Made by a program: the position numbers and the translations under genes
Notes under the pieces: model-generated
What the model saw: only the letters and a program-made list of their open reading frames with translations
What the model was told of the DNA's origin: nothing
Databases searched by the model: none
Source of the DNA: UBA1738 sp045580145
GTDB taxonomy: Bacteria > Bacillota > Clostridia > UBA1381
Direction: 5' to 3'
Assembly: GCA_045580145.1 (NCBI GenBank)
Contig: JAZNNI010000004.1
Span: forward strand, 1 to 6,507
DNA length: 6,507 nt
Shown: piece after piece, positions 1 to 5,889 of the stretch
Numbering within the stretch: the first letter of the stretch is position 1
Layout: every line of letters starts with the position of its first letter

Positions 1-1
1 T

Positions 2-742
2 GTTCAGCCTGCTCCTGCAAATGCTGCTCCTGTTGGTCAGATTCTTTCTGTACCGCAGATTACAGGCTACGACAGCCTTAATCAGCCTATATACTCTTAT
101 GTACAGATGCAGATTCAGAGCTACGACCAGAACGGTCAGCCAGTTCTCGTTCCTCTCCCGGGACAGGAGATGCCTGCACCTAATGAACTTACATTCAGCC
201 AGCGTTTCAATCAGAATACAAGACTTCGTGACGCTATTGCTGCTGCTCAGGAAATTCCTACATCTACAAAGGATATGACTCCAGGACAGAAAATTGCTGC
301 TGCAAACGCTGCAAAGGGTGACCCAATTTCTGCAAATGTATCAAAAATCGCTACAAATCCCCATGCCAAGGCTACAGCACAGGCATTTATTTCCGCTATT
401 TCAGAATCAAAGGAATATGCTAACCAGAGCCTTACTGAAACACAGGGATTACAGCAGAGAACAAGCGTTCTCAACTCCATTGAAGATGTTCTCTCACAGC
501 TGGGAGATAACTCTCTTAAAGAAAAGAAACTTGCTGAGGCAAAAGCTCAGACAAATGTTCCCGTATATCAGGAATACAAAGCACCTACTCCAAGAAATAC
601 ATATGGCTCCAGACCTTCTGCACCTGCTCCAAAGCCTGCACAGCATGAGGAAAGATTCCTTACAAAGGCTGAACTGAAAGCCAAGAAAAAACAGGATAAG
701 ATAGATGCTAAATTCCAGAAAGAAATGTTAAAAAGAAAATAA
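2..742 (+). CDS. Ala/Pro/Gln-rich protein of unknown function (5' end outside window)
   Basis: The frame is open from base 2 to the TAA at 740-742, giving 246 visible residues with no start in the window. The Met codon at 107 is internal, because the same frame and the same compositional style continue upstream of it. The visible part begins with a Pro/Ala/Gln-rich, probably disordered stretch (roughly residues 1-60). An Ala-rich, likely helical middle follows (about 70-180, with segments such as LRDAIAAAQ and KIAAANAAKG). Then comes a Pro-rich linker and a strongly basic Lys-rich tail ending in KEMLKRK. No transmembrane helix or catalytic motif is visible, and I do not recognise the family. 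It lies 58 bases upstream of the TPR-like gene, with no + strand terminator between, so co-transcription is likely. Reading frame certain, function unknown. Confidence 0.85.
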   Translation, partial: VQPAPANAAPVGQILSVPQITGYDSLNQPIYSYVQMQIQSYDQNGQPVLVPLPGQEMPAPNELTFSQRFNQNTRLRDAIAAAQEIPTSTKDMTPGQKIAAANAAKGDPISANVSKIATNPHAKATAQAFISAISESKEYANQSLTETQGLQQRTSVLNSIEDVLSQLGDNSLKEKKLAEAKAQTNVPVYQEYKAPTPRNTYGSRPSAPAPKPAQHEERFLTKAELKAKKKQDKIDAKFQKEMLKRK

Positions 743-749
743 AAATAAA

Positions 750-782
750 CACGTTTCCCTGTCTTTATGACAGGGAAATGTG
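750..782. other. Intercistronic 14-bp hairpin
   Basis: The arms 750-763 (cacgtttccctgtc) and 769-782 (gacagggaaatgtg) pair over 14 bp with one G-U, around a 5-base loop (764-768). No T-tract follows on the + strand, so it should not terminate transcription rightwards. On the - strand the hairpin is followed by a U-rich run (complement of the A-rich 731-749), which would fit a terminator for leftward transcription. In the + mRNA it sits just ahead of the next gene's ribosome binding site and may stabilise or process the transcript. Pairing is seen directly; the role is inference. Confidence 0.75.
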
Positions 783-788
783 AAAAAT

Positions 789-793
789 GAGGT
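789..793 (+). promoter_or_regulatory. Ribosome binding site setting the start at 801
   Basis: GAGGT lies seven bases before the ATG at 801-803, a near-ideal Shine-Dalgarno position. The alternative in-frame GTG at 780 lies inside the right arm of the 750-782 hairpin and has only a short AGGG four bases upstream, itself buried in that stem. The start at 801 is therefore preferred. Confidence 0.75.
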
Positions 794-800
794 TGAAAAT

Positions 801-1850
801 ATGGATAAAAATGATATTTTAAAGGAACTCCGTGGAAAACTCGGAGATTCTCCCGAAGAAAATGAGAAAATGCTCAGAGAAGCAGGTGAAAAATATGCTG
901 CGGAAGGCAATCTTGACGGTGTGAATGCTGTAGGCGAGCTTCTCCTTGAACAGATGCCCGAGGACAGAAAAAAGGAAATTGAACGCCTTACTCATATTGA
1001 CGGCGTAAGAATTGACCAGTATCATCAGAAAATTGTTGACCTTATCGAGGATAAAAAGGCATTGCAGGCACTCCCTCTTGCTGAAAAGCTTTACAACAAA
1101 ATCACTACTGAGTACGCACATACAGAAAATGCTAAGTTCGTTTCTCTGCGTAACCCCTTTGAGGATAACCTTTGTCAGATACTTTTCAAGGACGACAGAA
1201 TTCTCAATCGCACTCCCTTTGATTTCTCATCATATATCACAACTTACGCTTATCTCCTTGTAGAAACAGGCTCTAACATTGACGCAATCCCTGTTCTTGA
1301 AACAGCTATTGAATACAATCCCGTTGACGTTGCTCCAAGATTTGAGCTTTGCGAAGTTTACAAGCTTATCCGCAATAAGAGAATGGTTATTGAGGTTTCA
1401 AGAGATACTCTTAAAGTTGCTTCTTCTCCTATCGCAATCGCAAGATGCTATGCAAATATCGGCTATATTCTTACATCTTTCGCTGATTTCGAAGATGCAG
1501 GCGTATTCTATACAGCGTCCGTTATGTTTGCTCCCAATAAAGGCGTTGCTTTTGAAATGCAGCACCTTTCAGATTTAAAAGGCTCTCCTATTATGCGTCC
1601 TACACAGCAGCAGTTAATCAACACTATGAAGAAGTACGATATTGACTTCGGACCTGATAAGACTGTTATCGAGGTTTGTGCTCAGCTTTCTTCACACTTC
1701 CTTTCAAAAAAGGATTTCCCCAACGCTTTACAGGCTCTCAAGATGACTTATAATCTCACAAGAGATGAACACGTTAAGGAGCTTATCCTCAAAATTGACC
1801 CTAATTCCCCTATGTTCAGACCTGCACAGGATGCTGCTCCTCAGCAGTAA
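801..1850 (+). CDS. TPR-like helical-repeat protein, function unknown
   Basis: It encodes 349 residues from the ATG at 801; a GTG at 780 would add seven. There is no signal peptide or membrane segment, so it is likely cytoplasmic. The N-terminal region (1-150) is charged and predicted helical. Residues about 158-245 look like tetratricopeptide-type helix pairs: IPVLETAIEYNP near 163-174 has the usual A-x-x-x-P ending, and YANIGYILTSFADFEDAGVFYTASVMFAP (217-245) repeats the same helix-turn-helix spacing. A third helical pair is probable around 290-325. The tail is Ala/Gln/Pro-rich (DAAPQQ). TPR folds usually bind protein partners, and the obvious candidate is the product of the upstream gene, which shares its probable transcript. 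No enzymatic motif is seen. Coding certain, TPR assignment moderate, biological role unknown. Confidence 0.85.
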   Translation: MDKNDILKELRGKLGDSPEENEKMLREAGEKYAAEGNLDGVNAVGELLLEQMPEDRKKEIERLTHIDGVRIDQYHQKIVDLIEDKKALQALPLAEKLYNKITTEYAHTENAKFVSLRNPFEDNLCQILFKDDRILNRTPFDFSSYITTYAYLLVETGSNIDAIPVLETAIEYNPVDVAPRFELCEVYKLIRNKRMVIEVSRDTLKVASSPIAIARCYANIGYILTSFADFEDAGVFYTASVMFAPNKGVAFEMQHLSDLKGSPIMRPTQQQLINTMKKYDIDFGPDKTVIEVCAQLSSHFLSKKDFPNALQALKMTYNLTRDEHVKELILKIDPNSPMFRPAQDAAPQQ

Positions 1851-1863
1851 AAGGCGTATTTTT

Positions 1864-1883
1864 AAAAAGCTATCAGCTTTTTT
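1864..1883 (+). terminator. Weak first hairpin after the TPR-like gene
   Basis: AAAAAGCT (1864-1871) pairs with AGCTTTTT (1875-1882) around a 3-base loop and runs into T residues, 13 bases after the stop codon. The stem is mostly A-T, so termination would be inefficient. It also overlaps one copy of the AGC-ATTAGC-type repeat unit, so it may simply be part of the repeat array. Confidence 0.4.
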
Positions 1884-1920
1884 GGCAATGCGTAATTATT
1901 TTAAAAAGCCATTAGCTTTT

Positions 1921-1953
1921 AAAAACGGTAGAATTTATTTCTGCCGTTTTTTT
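1921..1953 (+). terminator. Rho-independent terminator for the left operon
   Basis: ACGGTAGAA (1925-1933) pairs with TTCTGCCGT (1939-1947) with one G-U, around a 5-base loop. Flanking A residues (1921-1924) can extend the stem into the T-run 1947-1953. The seven T residues after a GC-containing stem make this the best terminator of the left half. It sits about 70 bases past the TPR-like stop codon, inside the repeat array. Confidence 0.8.
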
Positions 1954-2120
1954 GTATAAAAACTGTTAGCTTTTTTAAAGCCATTAGCCTTTGGGCAATG
2001 CGTAATTCGTAATTATTTTAAAGAGCCATTAGCTTTTAGCCTTTAGCCATTAGCCTTTTGGCAATGCGTAATCATTTTAGGGATTGGTATAAAAAGCAGT
2101 ATGGATAGTACATTTTATAA

Positions 2121-2128
2121 AAAGGGAG
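2121..2128 (+). promoter_or_regulatory. Ribosome binding site of the nuclease gene
   Basis: AAAGGGAG lies ten bases before the ATG at 2139-2141 and fixes the start of the lone nuclease gene. I found no convincing -35/-10 pair with normal spacing between the repeat array and this site. TTATAA/TATAAA-like strings exist at 2088-2093 and 2115-2121 but lack a matching -35 box. Confidence 0.7.
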
Positions 2129-2138
2129 TTAAATAATT

Positions 2139-3224
2139 ATGGATGAACTAAAATTTGATTTTGTAAATGCACATATCAATAATATCAGTTTTCCAAAGAC
2201 TATAGAACAACTCGAAAGTTTTATCTATGACCATGAGTGCTATAATGTAGAAGATGTAATATATGCAGCACCCGATAGTTATACTACTTGGACAGTTCCA
2301 CGCAGCAGTATTATTGGAGATATTGTGCTGTATTATCATGCCAAAACTGCAATACAATGGATAAGAAAATTAGAAACCGCCACAGAAGCCTTGGATTCAA
2401 CAATGCATGATAAGAAGCTTATATTTGAATGGCTTCAAAGAGCAAGGTCATTATACTCATTATATGGTGGTAAAATTTTTGCTATTGGTCGTGTTAGTAG
2501 CCGACCTGAAAGAATAGATGAAATCGAATTTCAACAACATTGGTCTGGTAGAATATATGCAGATGTAAAAAACTTGTATTTACTGAAACGACCAATTGAT
2601 ATTTCAGAATTCAATTCTTTTATTATGGTTTCACGTCAAAGTGCGATAACTCCCTTGCCGTCAAAAGAATTTGAAAAATTAAAATCACTTATAAAAGCTA
2701 AAAATCCAAAAGTTCCCTCTTGGTTTTTGAAAAGTAAAATTGGCGACAACAAACTCTCAAAAGTTAACCAAAATAATTTTTTAGAAATCACAAGTTCTTA
2801 TCGCAAAAGATTTCCGTTAGAAATTAATTTTCGTTCATATTATGTAAACTACTTTTTGAAAACACTATCAGGAAACAAAGTTTATAGAGAATGTCAATGT
2901 CATACATTAAAAACACCTTTAGCACGTGTAGATAATGTATTTGAATTTGCAGGTAAAAAGATATTATTGGAGGTAAAGCTTAACATCGAATTGGAGAAAA
3001 ATTTAATCTCTCAACTTAATCAATACATATGTGCGGAATATATTTGTTTATCCAACGAGGAAAACAATAACATAGAAGATTTTGAAAAAAAATATATGTT
3101 TGTTATAGATGTATATTCGATATACAGATATGACGTTAAAGCAAAAAAAATAACCAAGTTATTTGATTTGGATGAAATAAAAAGTAAAACTGATATTATA
3201 ACAAAAATGCAACGATATATTTAA
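2139..3224 (+). CDS. Predicted PD-(D/E)XK nuclease with PUA/EVE-like N-terminal domain
   Basis: It encodes 361 residues, with no signal peptide or membrane segment. The C-terminal half (about 215-335) fits the PD-(D/E)XK nuclease fold: a helix near 226-243, then R263-V-D265 followed by a strand with E278-V-K280 (LLEVKL) as the D...ExK catalytic set. QLNQY (292-296) in the next helix resembles the QxxxY helix motif of RecB/Cas4-type nucleases. The N-terminal half (about 35-200) has features of the PUA-like superfamily (EVE/ASCH type): GDIVLYYHA (60-68), GKIFAIGRVSSRP (111-123) and VKNLYLLKRPIDI (143-155). Such domains in other proteins read modified bases. A reader-plus-nuclease layout with no neighbouring methyltransferase suggests modification-dependent restriction. 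Alternatives are a Mrr- or Shedu-like defence nuclease, or a repair enzyme. The gene is AT-richer than its neighbours, suggesting transfer. Nuclease call fairly good, PUA call moderate, defence role inferred. Confidence 0.7.
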   Translation: MDELKFDFVNAHINNISFPKTIEQLESFIYDHECYNVEDVIYAAPDSYTTWTVPRSSIIGDIVLYYHAKTAIQWIRKLETATEALDSTMHDKKLIFEWLQRARSLYSLYGGKIFAIGRVSSRPERIDEIEFQQHWSGRIYADVKNLYLLKRPIDISEFNSFIMVSRQSAITPLPSKEFEKLKSLIKAKNPKVPSWFLKSKIGDNKLSKVNQNNFLEITSSYRKRFPLEINFRSYYVNYFLKTLSGNKVYRECQCHTLKTPLARVDNVFEFAGKKILLEVKLNIELEKNLISQLNQYICAEYICLSNEENNNIEDFEKKYMFVIDVYSIYRYDVKAKKITKLFDLDEIKSKTDIITKMQRYI

Positions 3225-3377
3225 TTTTTCAACTCACAATTTATCTATTAGATGTTACAGTATTACGTAAAAAATTTCTTCACAAACTATACTTTTTAAG
3301 TTTAATAAACACTGATTAATTTTTTTATCCTAATAAAAAAACAGAAAAATTTCATATAATATTTTTTCAGAAATCAA
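3225..3377. other. AT-rich intergenic stretch without a clear terminator
   Basis: After the nuclease stop the DNA is extremely AT-rich. The only hairpin of note is an A/T-only one (3321-3328 with 3333-3340, loop CCTA), too weak to call a terminator with confidence. No ORF, repeat-array motif or RNA gene is recognisable. The A/T tracts just upstream of the promoter at 3378 could act as an UP-element-like region. Confidence 0.5.
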
Positions 3378-3406
3378 TTGACTTTTTTGTCATTTTGCGG
3401 TATAAT
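3378..3406 (+). promoter_or_regulatory. SigA-type promoter of the response regulator gene
   Basis: TTGACT (3378-3383) and TATAAT (3401-3406) are separated by exactly 17 bases, essentially the vegetative consensus. The predicted transcript start is about 3412-3414, giving a leader of roughly 70 bases before the ATG at 3483. The leader contains a short hairpin, GTTGGA (3430-3435) with TCCGAC (3439-3444), loop of three. The nearly perfect boxes suggest strong basal transcription of the regulator. Confidence 0.88.
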
Positions 3407-3482
3407 AGAATATATATTATAAAAATATCGTTGGATTGTCCGACATAATACATATCACCGCAAAAGAAAGAAGGTTTTTTTA

Positions 3483-4190
3483 ATGGCAAATGAAAAAAGT
3501 CTGAAAATATTAATCGTTGACGATGATAAGAATATATGCGACCTCCTCCGCCTTTACCTCGAAAAGGACGGCTACAGCGTTATTCTCTCCCACGACGGTG
3601 AGGAAGCTGTTGTTAAGTTCAATGCCCTGAAACCCGATATGGTGCTTCTCGACATTATGCTCCCCGGTATCGACGGCTGGCAGGTTTGCCGTGAAATCCG
3701 CAAAAAGTCAAATGTGCCGATTATTATGATTACCGCTAAGGGCGAAACAATTGATAAGGTTATCGGTCTTGAACTCGGTGCTGATGACTACATCGTTAAG
3801 CCCTTTGACGCAAAGGAAGTTATTGCTCGTATTAACGCTGTTACTCGCCGTGTCGGCAATATCAACGTAGAGCCTGAAGTTAAGGAAGTTCGCTACGAAA
3901 AGCTTTCCGTAAATATGACTCGCTATGAGCTTAAAGTTAACGGCAAAATTATCGACACTCCCCCAAAGGAACTTGAACTGCTCTATTATCTCGCTGCTAA
4001 TCCCAACAGAGTATACACAAGAGATCAGCTTCTTGACGAAGTATGGGGATTTGAATACTACGGTGACTCCAGAACAATTGACGTTCACATTAAAAGACTC
4101 CGTGAAAAGCTTGAGGGCATTTCCGAAAAATGGGCTTTGAAAACCGTCTGGGGCGTAGGCTATAAATTCGAGGCAGAAGAAGAAGAATAA
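3483..4190 (+). CDS. OmpR/PhoB-family response regulator
   Basis: This is a 235-residue DNA-binding response regulator of normal family length. The receiver domain (about 7-120) has the acidic pocket D13/D14 (LIVDDD), the phospho-accepting D57 (VLLDIMLPGIDG), the switch T84 (ITAKG) and the conserved K106 (VKPF). The winged-helix output domain (about 135-230) shows PPKELELLYYLAANPNRVYTRDQLL, the recognition-helix region RTIDVHIKRLREKL and the closing VWGVGYKF wing. It is phosphorylated by a partner kinase, then binds promoter DNA as a dimer. AGAAAGAAGG ends eight bases before the ATG at 3483 and supports this start. The gene has its own consensus promoter and is followed by a hairpin terminator, then the kinase that is its likely partner. 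Target genes cannot be read from the window, though the downstream membrane-protein gene is an obvious candidate. Family assignment very secure; exact orthologue not identified. Confidence 0.96.
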   Translation: MANEKSLKILIVDDDKNICDLLRLYLEKDGYSVILSHDGEEAVVKFNALKPDMVLLDIMLPGIDGWQVCREIRKKSNVPIIMITAKGETIDKVIGLELGADDYIVKPFDAKEVIARINAVTRRVGNINVEPEVKEVRYEKLSVNMTRYELKVNGKIIDTPPKELELLYYLAANPNRVYTRDQLLDEVWGFEYYGDSRTIDVHIKRLREKLEGISEKWALKTVWGVGYKFEAEEEE

Positions 4191-4203
4191 TTCCCTGCCT
4201 GAT

Positions 4204-4236
4204 TCAGGGGGCAGTCTGTCTGTCCCCTGATTTATT
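4204..4236 (+). terminator. Hairpin terminator after the regulator gene
   Basis: An 11-bp stem forms between 4204-4214 (tcagggggcag) and 4220-4230 (ctgtcccctga) with one G-U and a 5-base loop, followed by TTTATT. The stem is strong but the U-tract short, so partial termination is likely. This would lower kinase transcription relative to the regulator. An upstream CCCTG (4193-4197) can pair instead with CAGGG (4205-4209), which would break the terminator stem. Confidence 0.65.
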
Positions 4237-4253
4237 GCTGCAACGACATAGAC

Positions 4254-4419
4254 ATAAGGGCATCTCTAAAAACCCCTTTTGAGAAAAAACAGCTATGCAC
4301 GTCATCTGCTGCGTCAACCTCCCTTGGAGTGCGACAGCACACCTTCGGAAGGTTTCCTTGCAGCTGTCATACCTATCTGTTTTTTCTTTAATCAAACGAG
4401 TTTTTAGAAATGCCCATAA
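4254..4419. mobile_element. MITE-like non-coding element with ATAA target duplication
   Basis: The element spans 4258-4415 (158 bp). Its ends are 16-bp inverted repeats matching at 15 positions: GGGCATCTCTAAAAAC at 4258-4273 and GTTTTTAGAAATGCCC at 4400-4415. It is flanked directly by ATAA at 4254-4257 and 4416-4419, the expected target-site duplication. A second, perfect 11-bp inner pair, AGAAAAAACAG (4282-4292) and CTGTTTTTTCT (4377-4387), plus small central hairpins (CTCC/GGAG at 4319-4329; ACCTT/AAGGT at 4341-4353), lets the whole element fold into one long imperfect stem. It has no transposase. This is the pattern of a miniature inverted-repeat element moved by a transposase elsewhere in the genome. 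The parental IS family is not identified. Without it, the regulator-kinase gap would shrink from 250 to about 88 bases. Confidence 0.8.
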
Positions 4420-4424
4420 ACGAT

Positions 4425-4436
4425 AAAGGAAGTGAT
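4425..4436 (+). promoter_or_regulatory. Ribosome binding site that sets a TTG start at 4441
   Basis: AAAGGAAGTGAT matches the 16S-complementary AAAGGAGGTGAT at all but one position. It is well spaced for TTG at 4441-4443. An in-frame GTG at 4432 lies within this site itself, too close to be served by it. Confidence 0.75.
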
Positions 4437-4440
4437 TGCC

Positions 4441-5880
4441 TTGAAAGCTAAAAACAGCTCCTACTATCAGATGTTCCGACTTACTATTATTGTTATCGCT
4501 TCGGTACTTATTCTCCTTGGAGTTATTATTGTAAATATAAGTTCACATATGTTCCGCAATGAACAGCTTGAAAAAGTCAAAGCATCAGGCGATTTGTTCA
4601 TTGGCTGTATTACCAATGAATATTCACAGGACAAAAATAACTATCTCCCAAAAGCAAATGAACTGTGCGAACAGCTTGCCTGCGAGCAGGAAGTGCGTGT
4701 TTTCCTTTTCAACAGCGACGGAATCTGCCTTGCATCTCCTGACGGCAACCTTTCAAATCAGCTGAAAAAATCCACTATGACAGAGCTTGAAAAGGACGAT
4801 TTTCTCGGATTAAGTTCAAAATATCTCTCCCAGAGCGTACCCTCAATCAACTACATCACTAAAGCGTTTTTTCGTGAAAGTGACGGAAAATACACTCCTA
4901 TGTATGTTCTTGCAGCAGGTACTACTGAACAATCTGAAATATTCACAATGATTCTTGTTGCCTTATACAGCACATTTGCACTTCTTTTCTTTGTGGGATG
5001 TTTTCTCATTTTAAGACGCAAATTAAAGGCAACTCTGCAATTTGAGGAAGATTTCCTCCGCATTGTAGAGGAATATTCAAAGGATAATTTCACGGAAAAG
5101 CTTTCCACAGATATTTCCCCGAATTTCAAGCGTATCTGCGACCTTGTCAACACTCTTGCATCAAATGTTGAAAAAAGTGAGGAAACAAGCAGTACCTTTA
5201 TTTCAAATGTTTCCCACGAACTTCGCACTCCTATGACTACTATAGGCGGATTTGTGGACGGTATCCTTGACGGTACTATCAAGAAAAGCCGCCAGCAGGA
5301 ATATCTCATTCTTGTATCTCAGGAAATTCAGCGTCTGCGTATTCTCATAAGCTCAATGCTCAATATGAGCCGATTTGAGGCAGGTACTCTCCGCCCGAAT
5401 TTTCAGGAAACAAATCTCACAGAGCTTGTTATCAAGGTTGTGCTGATGTTTGAAAAGCGTATTGAAGAAAAGAAATTAGAGGTTGAGGAACTTGACAGCA
5501 GCCGACTTTTCGCTGTTGTTGACGCTGACCTTATGCAGCAGGTTATTTATAATCTCGTTGAAAATGCTGTAAAATTCGTAAATGAAGGCGGTACGCTGTC
5601 ATTTACCTTTGAGGAAAAGGACGATATGTGTACCATTGGCATAAAAAATACAGGCGAAGGTCTTAAAGATACCGAAATAGAGCAGGTTTTCAACCGATTC
5701 TATAAAACAGATTCCTCCCGTGGAAAGGATAAGACAGGTCTTGGACTGGGCTTGTCAATTTCACGTAAAATCGTTCACCTCCACAACGGTCACATCGTTG
5801 TAAAGAGCGTTTACGGTGAATATACGGAATTCCTTGTGCAGATTCCTAAGGACTGCACAAAAAAAGAGAAACAGAATTAA
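4441..5880 (+). CDS. Membrane sensor histidine kinase, partner of the regulator
   Basis: It encodes 479 residues from TTG 4441; a GTG at 4432 would add three. TM1 is at about 14-33, an extracytoplasmic sensor region at about 35-168 and TM2 at about 169-191, ending in RRK. A linker without an obvious full HAMP match (192-250) leads to the dimerisation/phosphoacceptor helix with H259 in SHELRTP. The HATPase domain has the N-box N371-LVEN375, the G1 box NTGEG (403-407), the F-box NRFYKTD and the G2 box GLGLG (433-437). G1 begins with Asn where many kinases have Asp, a variant that is common in this family. The kinase should autophosphorylate on H259 and pass phosphate to D57 of the adjacent regulator. 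The signal is unknown; the ~135-residue outer domain fits envelope or extracellular sensing. A terminator and a MITE separate it from the regulator, so its expression may depend on readthrough; I see no clear own promoter. Confidence 0.95.
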   Translation: MKAKNSSYYQMFRLTIIVIASVLILLGVIIVNISSHMFRNEQLEKVKASGDLFIGCITNEYSQDKNNYLPKANELCEQLACEQEVRVFLFNSDGICLASPDGNLSNQLKKSTMTELEKDDFLGLSSKYLSQSVPSINYITKAFFRESDGKYTPMYVLAAGTTEQSEIFTMILVALYSTFALLFFVGCFLILRRKLKATLQFEEDFLRIVEEYSKDNFTEKLSTDISPNFKRICDLVNTLASNVEKSEETSSTFISNVSHELRTPMTTIGGFVDGILDGTIKKSRQQEYLILVSQEIQRLRILISSMLNMSRFEAGTLRPNFQETNLTELVIKVVLMFEKRIEEKKLEVEELDSSRLFAVVDADLMQQVIYNLVENAVKFVNEGGTLSFTFEEKDDMCTIGIKNTGEGLKDTEIEQVFNRFYKTDSSRGKDKTGLGLGLSISRKIVHLHNGHIVVKSVYGEYTEFLVQIPKDCTKKEKQN

Positions 5881-5889
5881 GGAGCAATT

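Larger units (their letters stand above)
1861..2079. repeat. Composite non-coding repeat array (two interleaved motifs)
   Basis: This gene-free stretch holds two alternating motifs. Motif A, GGCAATGCGTAAT, occurs exactly at 1884-1896, 1994-2006 and 2060-2072. Motif B, AGCCATTAGC(C)TTT(T), occurs at 1907-1920, 1979-1992, 2024-2037 and 2045-2059, with degenerate copies near 1868-1881 and 1962-1974. After motif A, copies 1 and 2 continue with the same ATTATTTTAAA context into motif B, so A plus B is the real unit. Copy 2 has a 7-bp tandem doubling, CGTAATT at 2001-2007 and 2008-2014. Spacing is irregular (110 and 66 bases between A copies) and no open frame covers the region. From general experience such AATTACGCATTGC-like sequences recur between genes in some Clostridia, but I cannot name a family. 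Confidence 0.75.

Noticed and set aside
21..278. Short + frame overlapping the first gene, and similar frames at 294-677, 1012-1263 and 1279-1578
   Set aside because: These are out-of-frame readings of the two left-hand genes, with Leu/Arg/Ser-rich composition typical of shadow frames.
1861..2079. CRISPR array
   Set aside because: Repeat units are short, spaced irregularly, interleaved with a second motif and without uniform unique spacers; no cas gene is nearby.
2084..2121. Promoter for the nuclease gene (TTGGTA with downstream TATAAA)
   Set aside because: The boxes are 26 bases apart, too far for a SigA promoter, and no better pair was found by eye.
3342..3373. Two CAGAAA direct repeats upstream of the promoter as a regulator-binding site
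   Set aside because: Six-base matches 26 bases apart in very AT-rich DNA are expected by chance; no clear pair of spaced direct repeats like OmpR-family boxes is present.
3413..3482. Riboswitch in the regulator leader
   Set aside because: The leader is only about 70 bases with one 6-bp stem, too small and without the conserved motifs of a known class.
3708..4088. 126-codon - strand frame
   Set aside because: It is fully antisense to the secure response regulator gene and has no domain features.
4204..4395. 63-codon reading frame on the - strand
   Set aside because: It lies mostly inside the MITE and ends in the terminator hairpin. Its frame follows from the inverted-repeat DNA, and it has no ribosome binding site or recognisable domain.
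4851..5309. 152-codon - strand frame
   Set aside because: It is fully antisense to the histidine kinase gene and shows no family signature.
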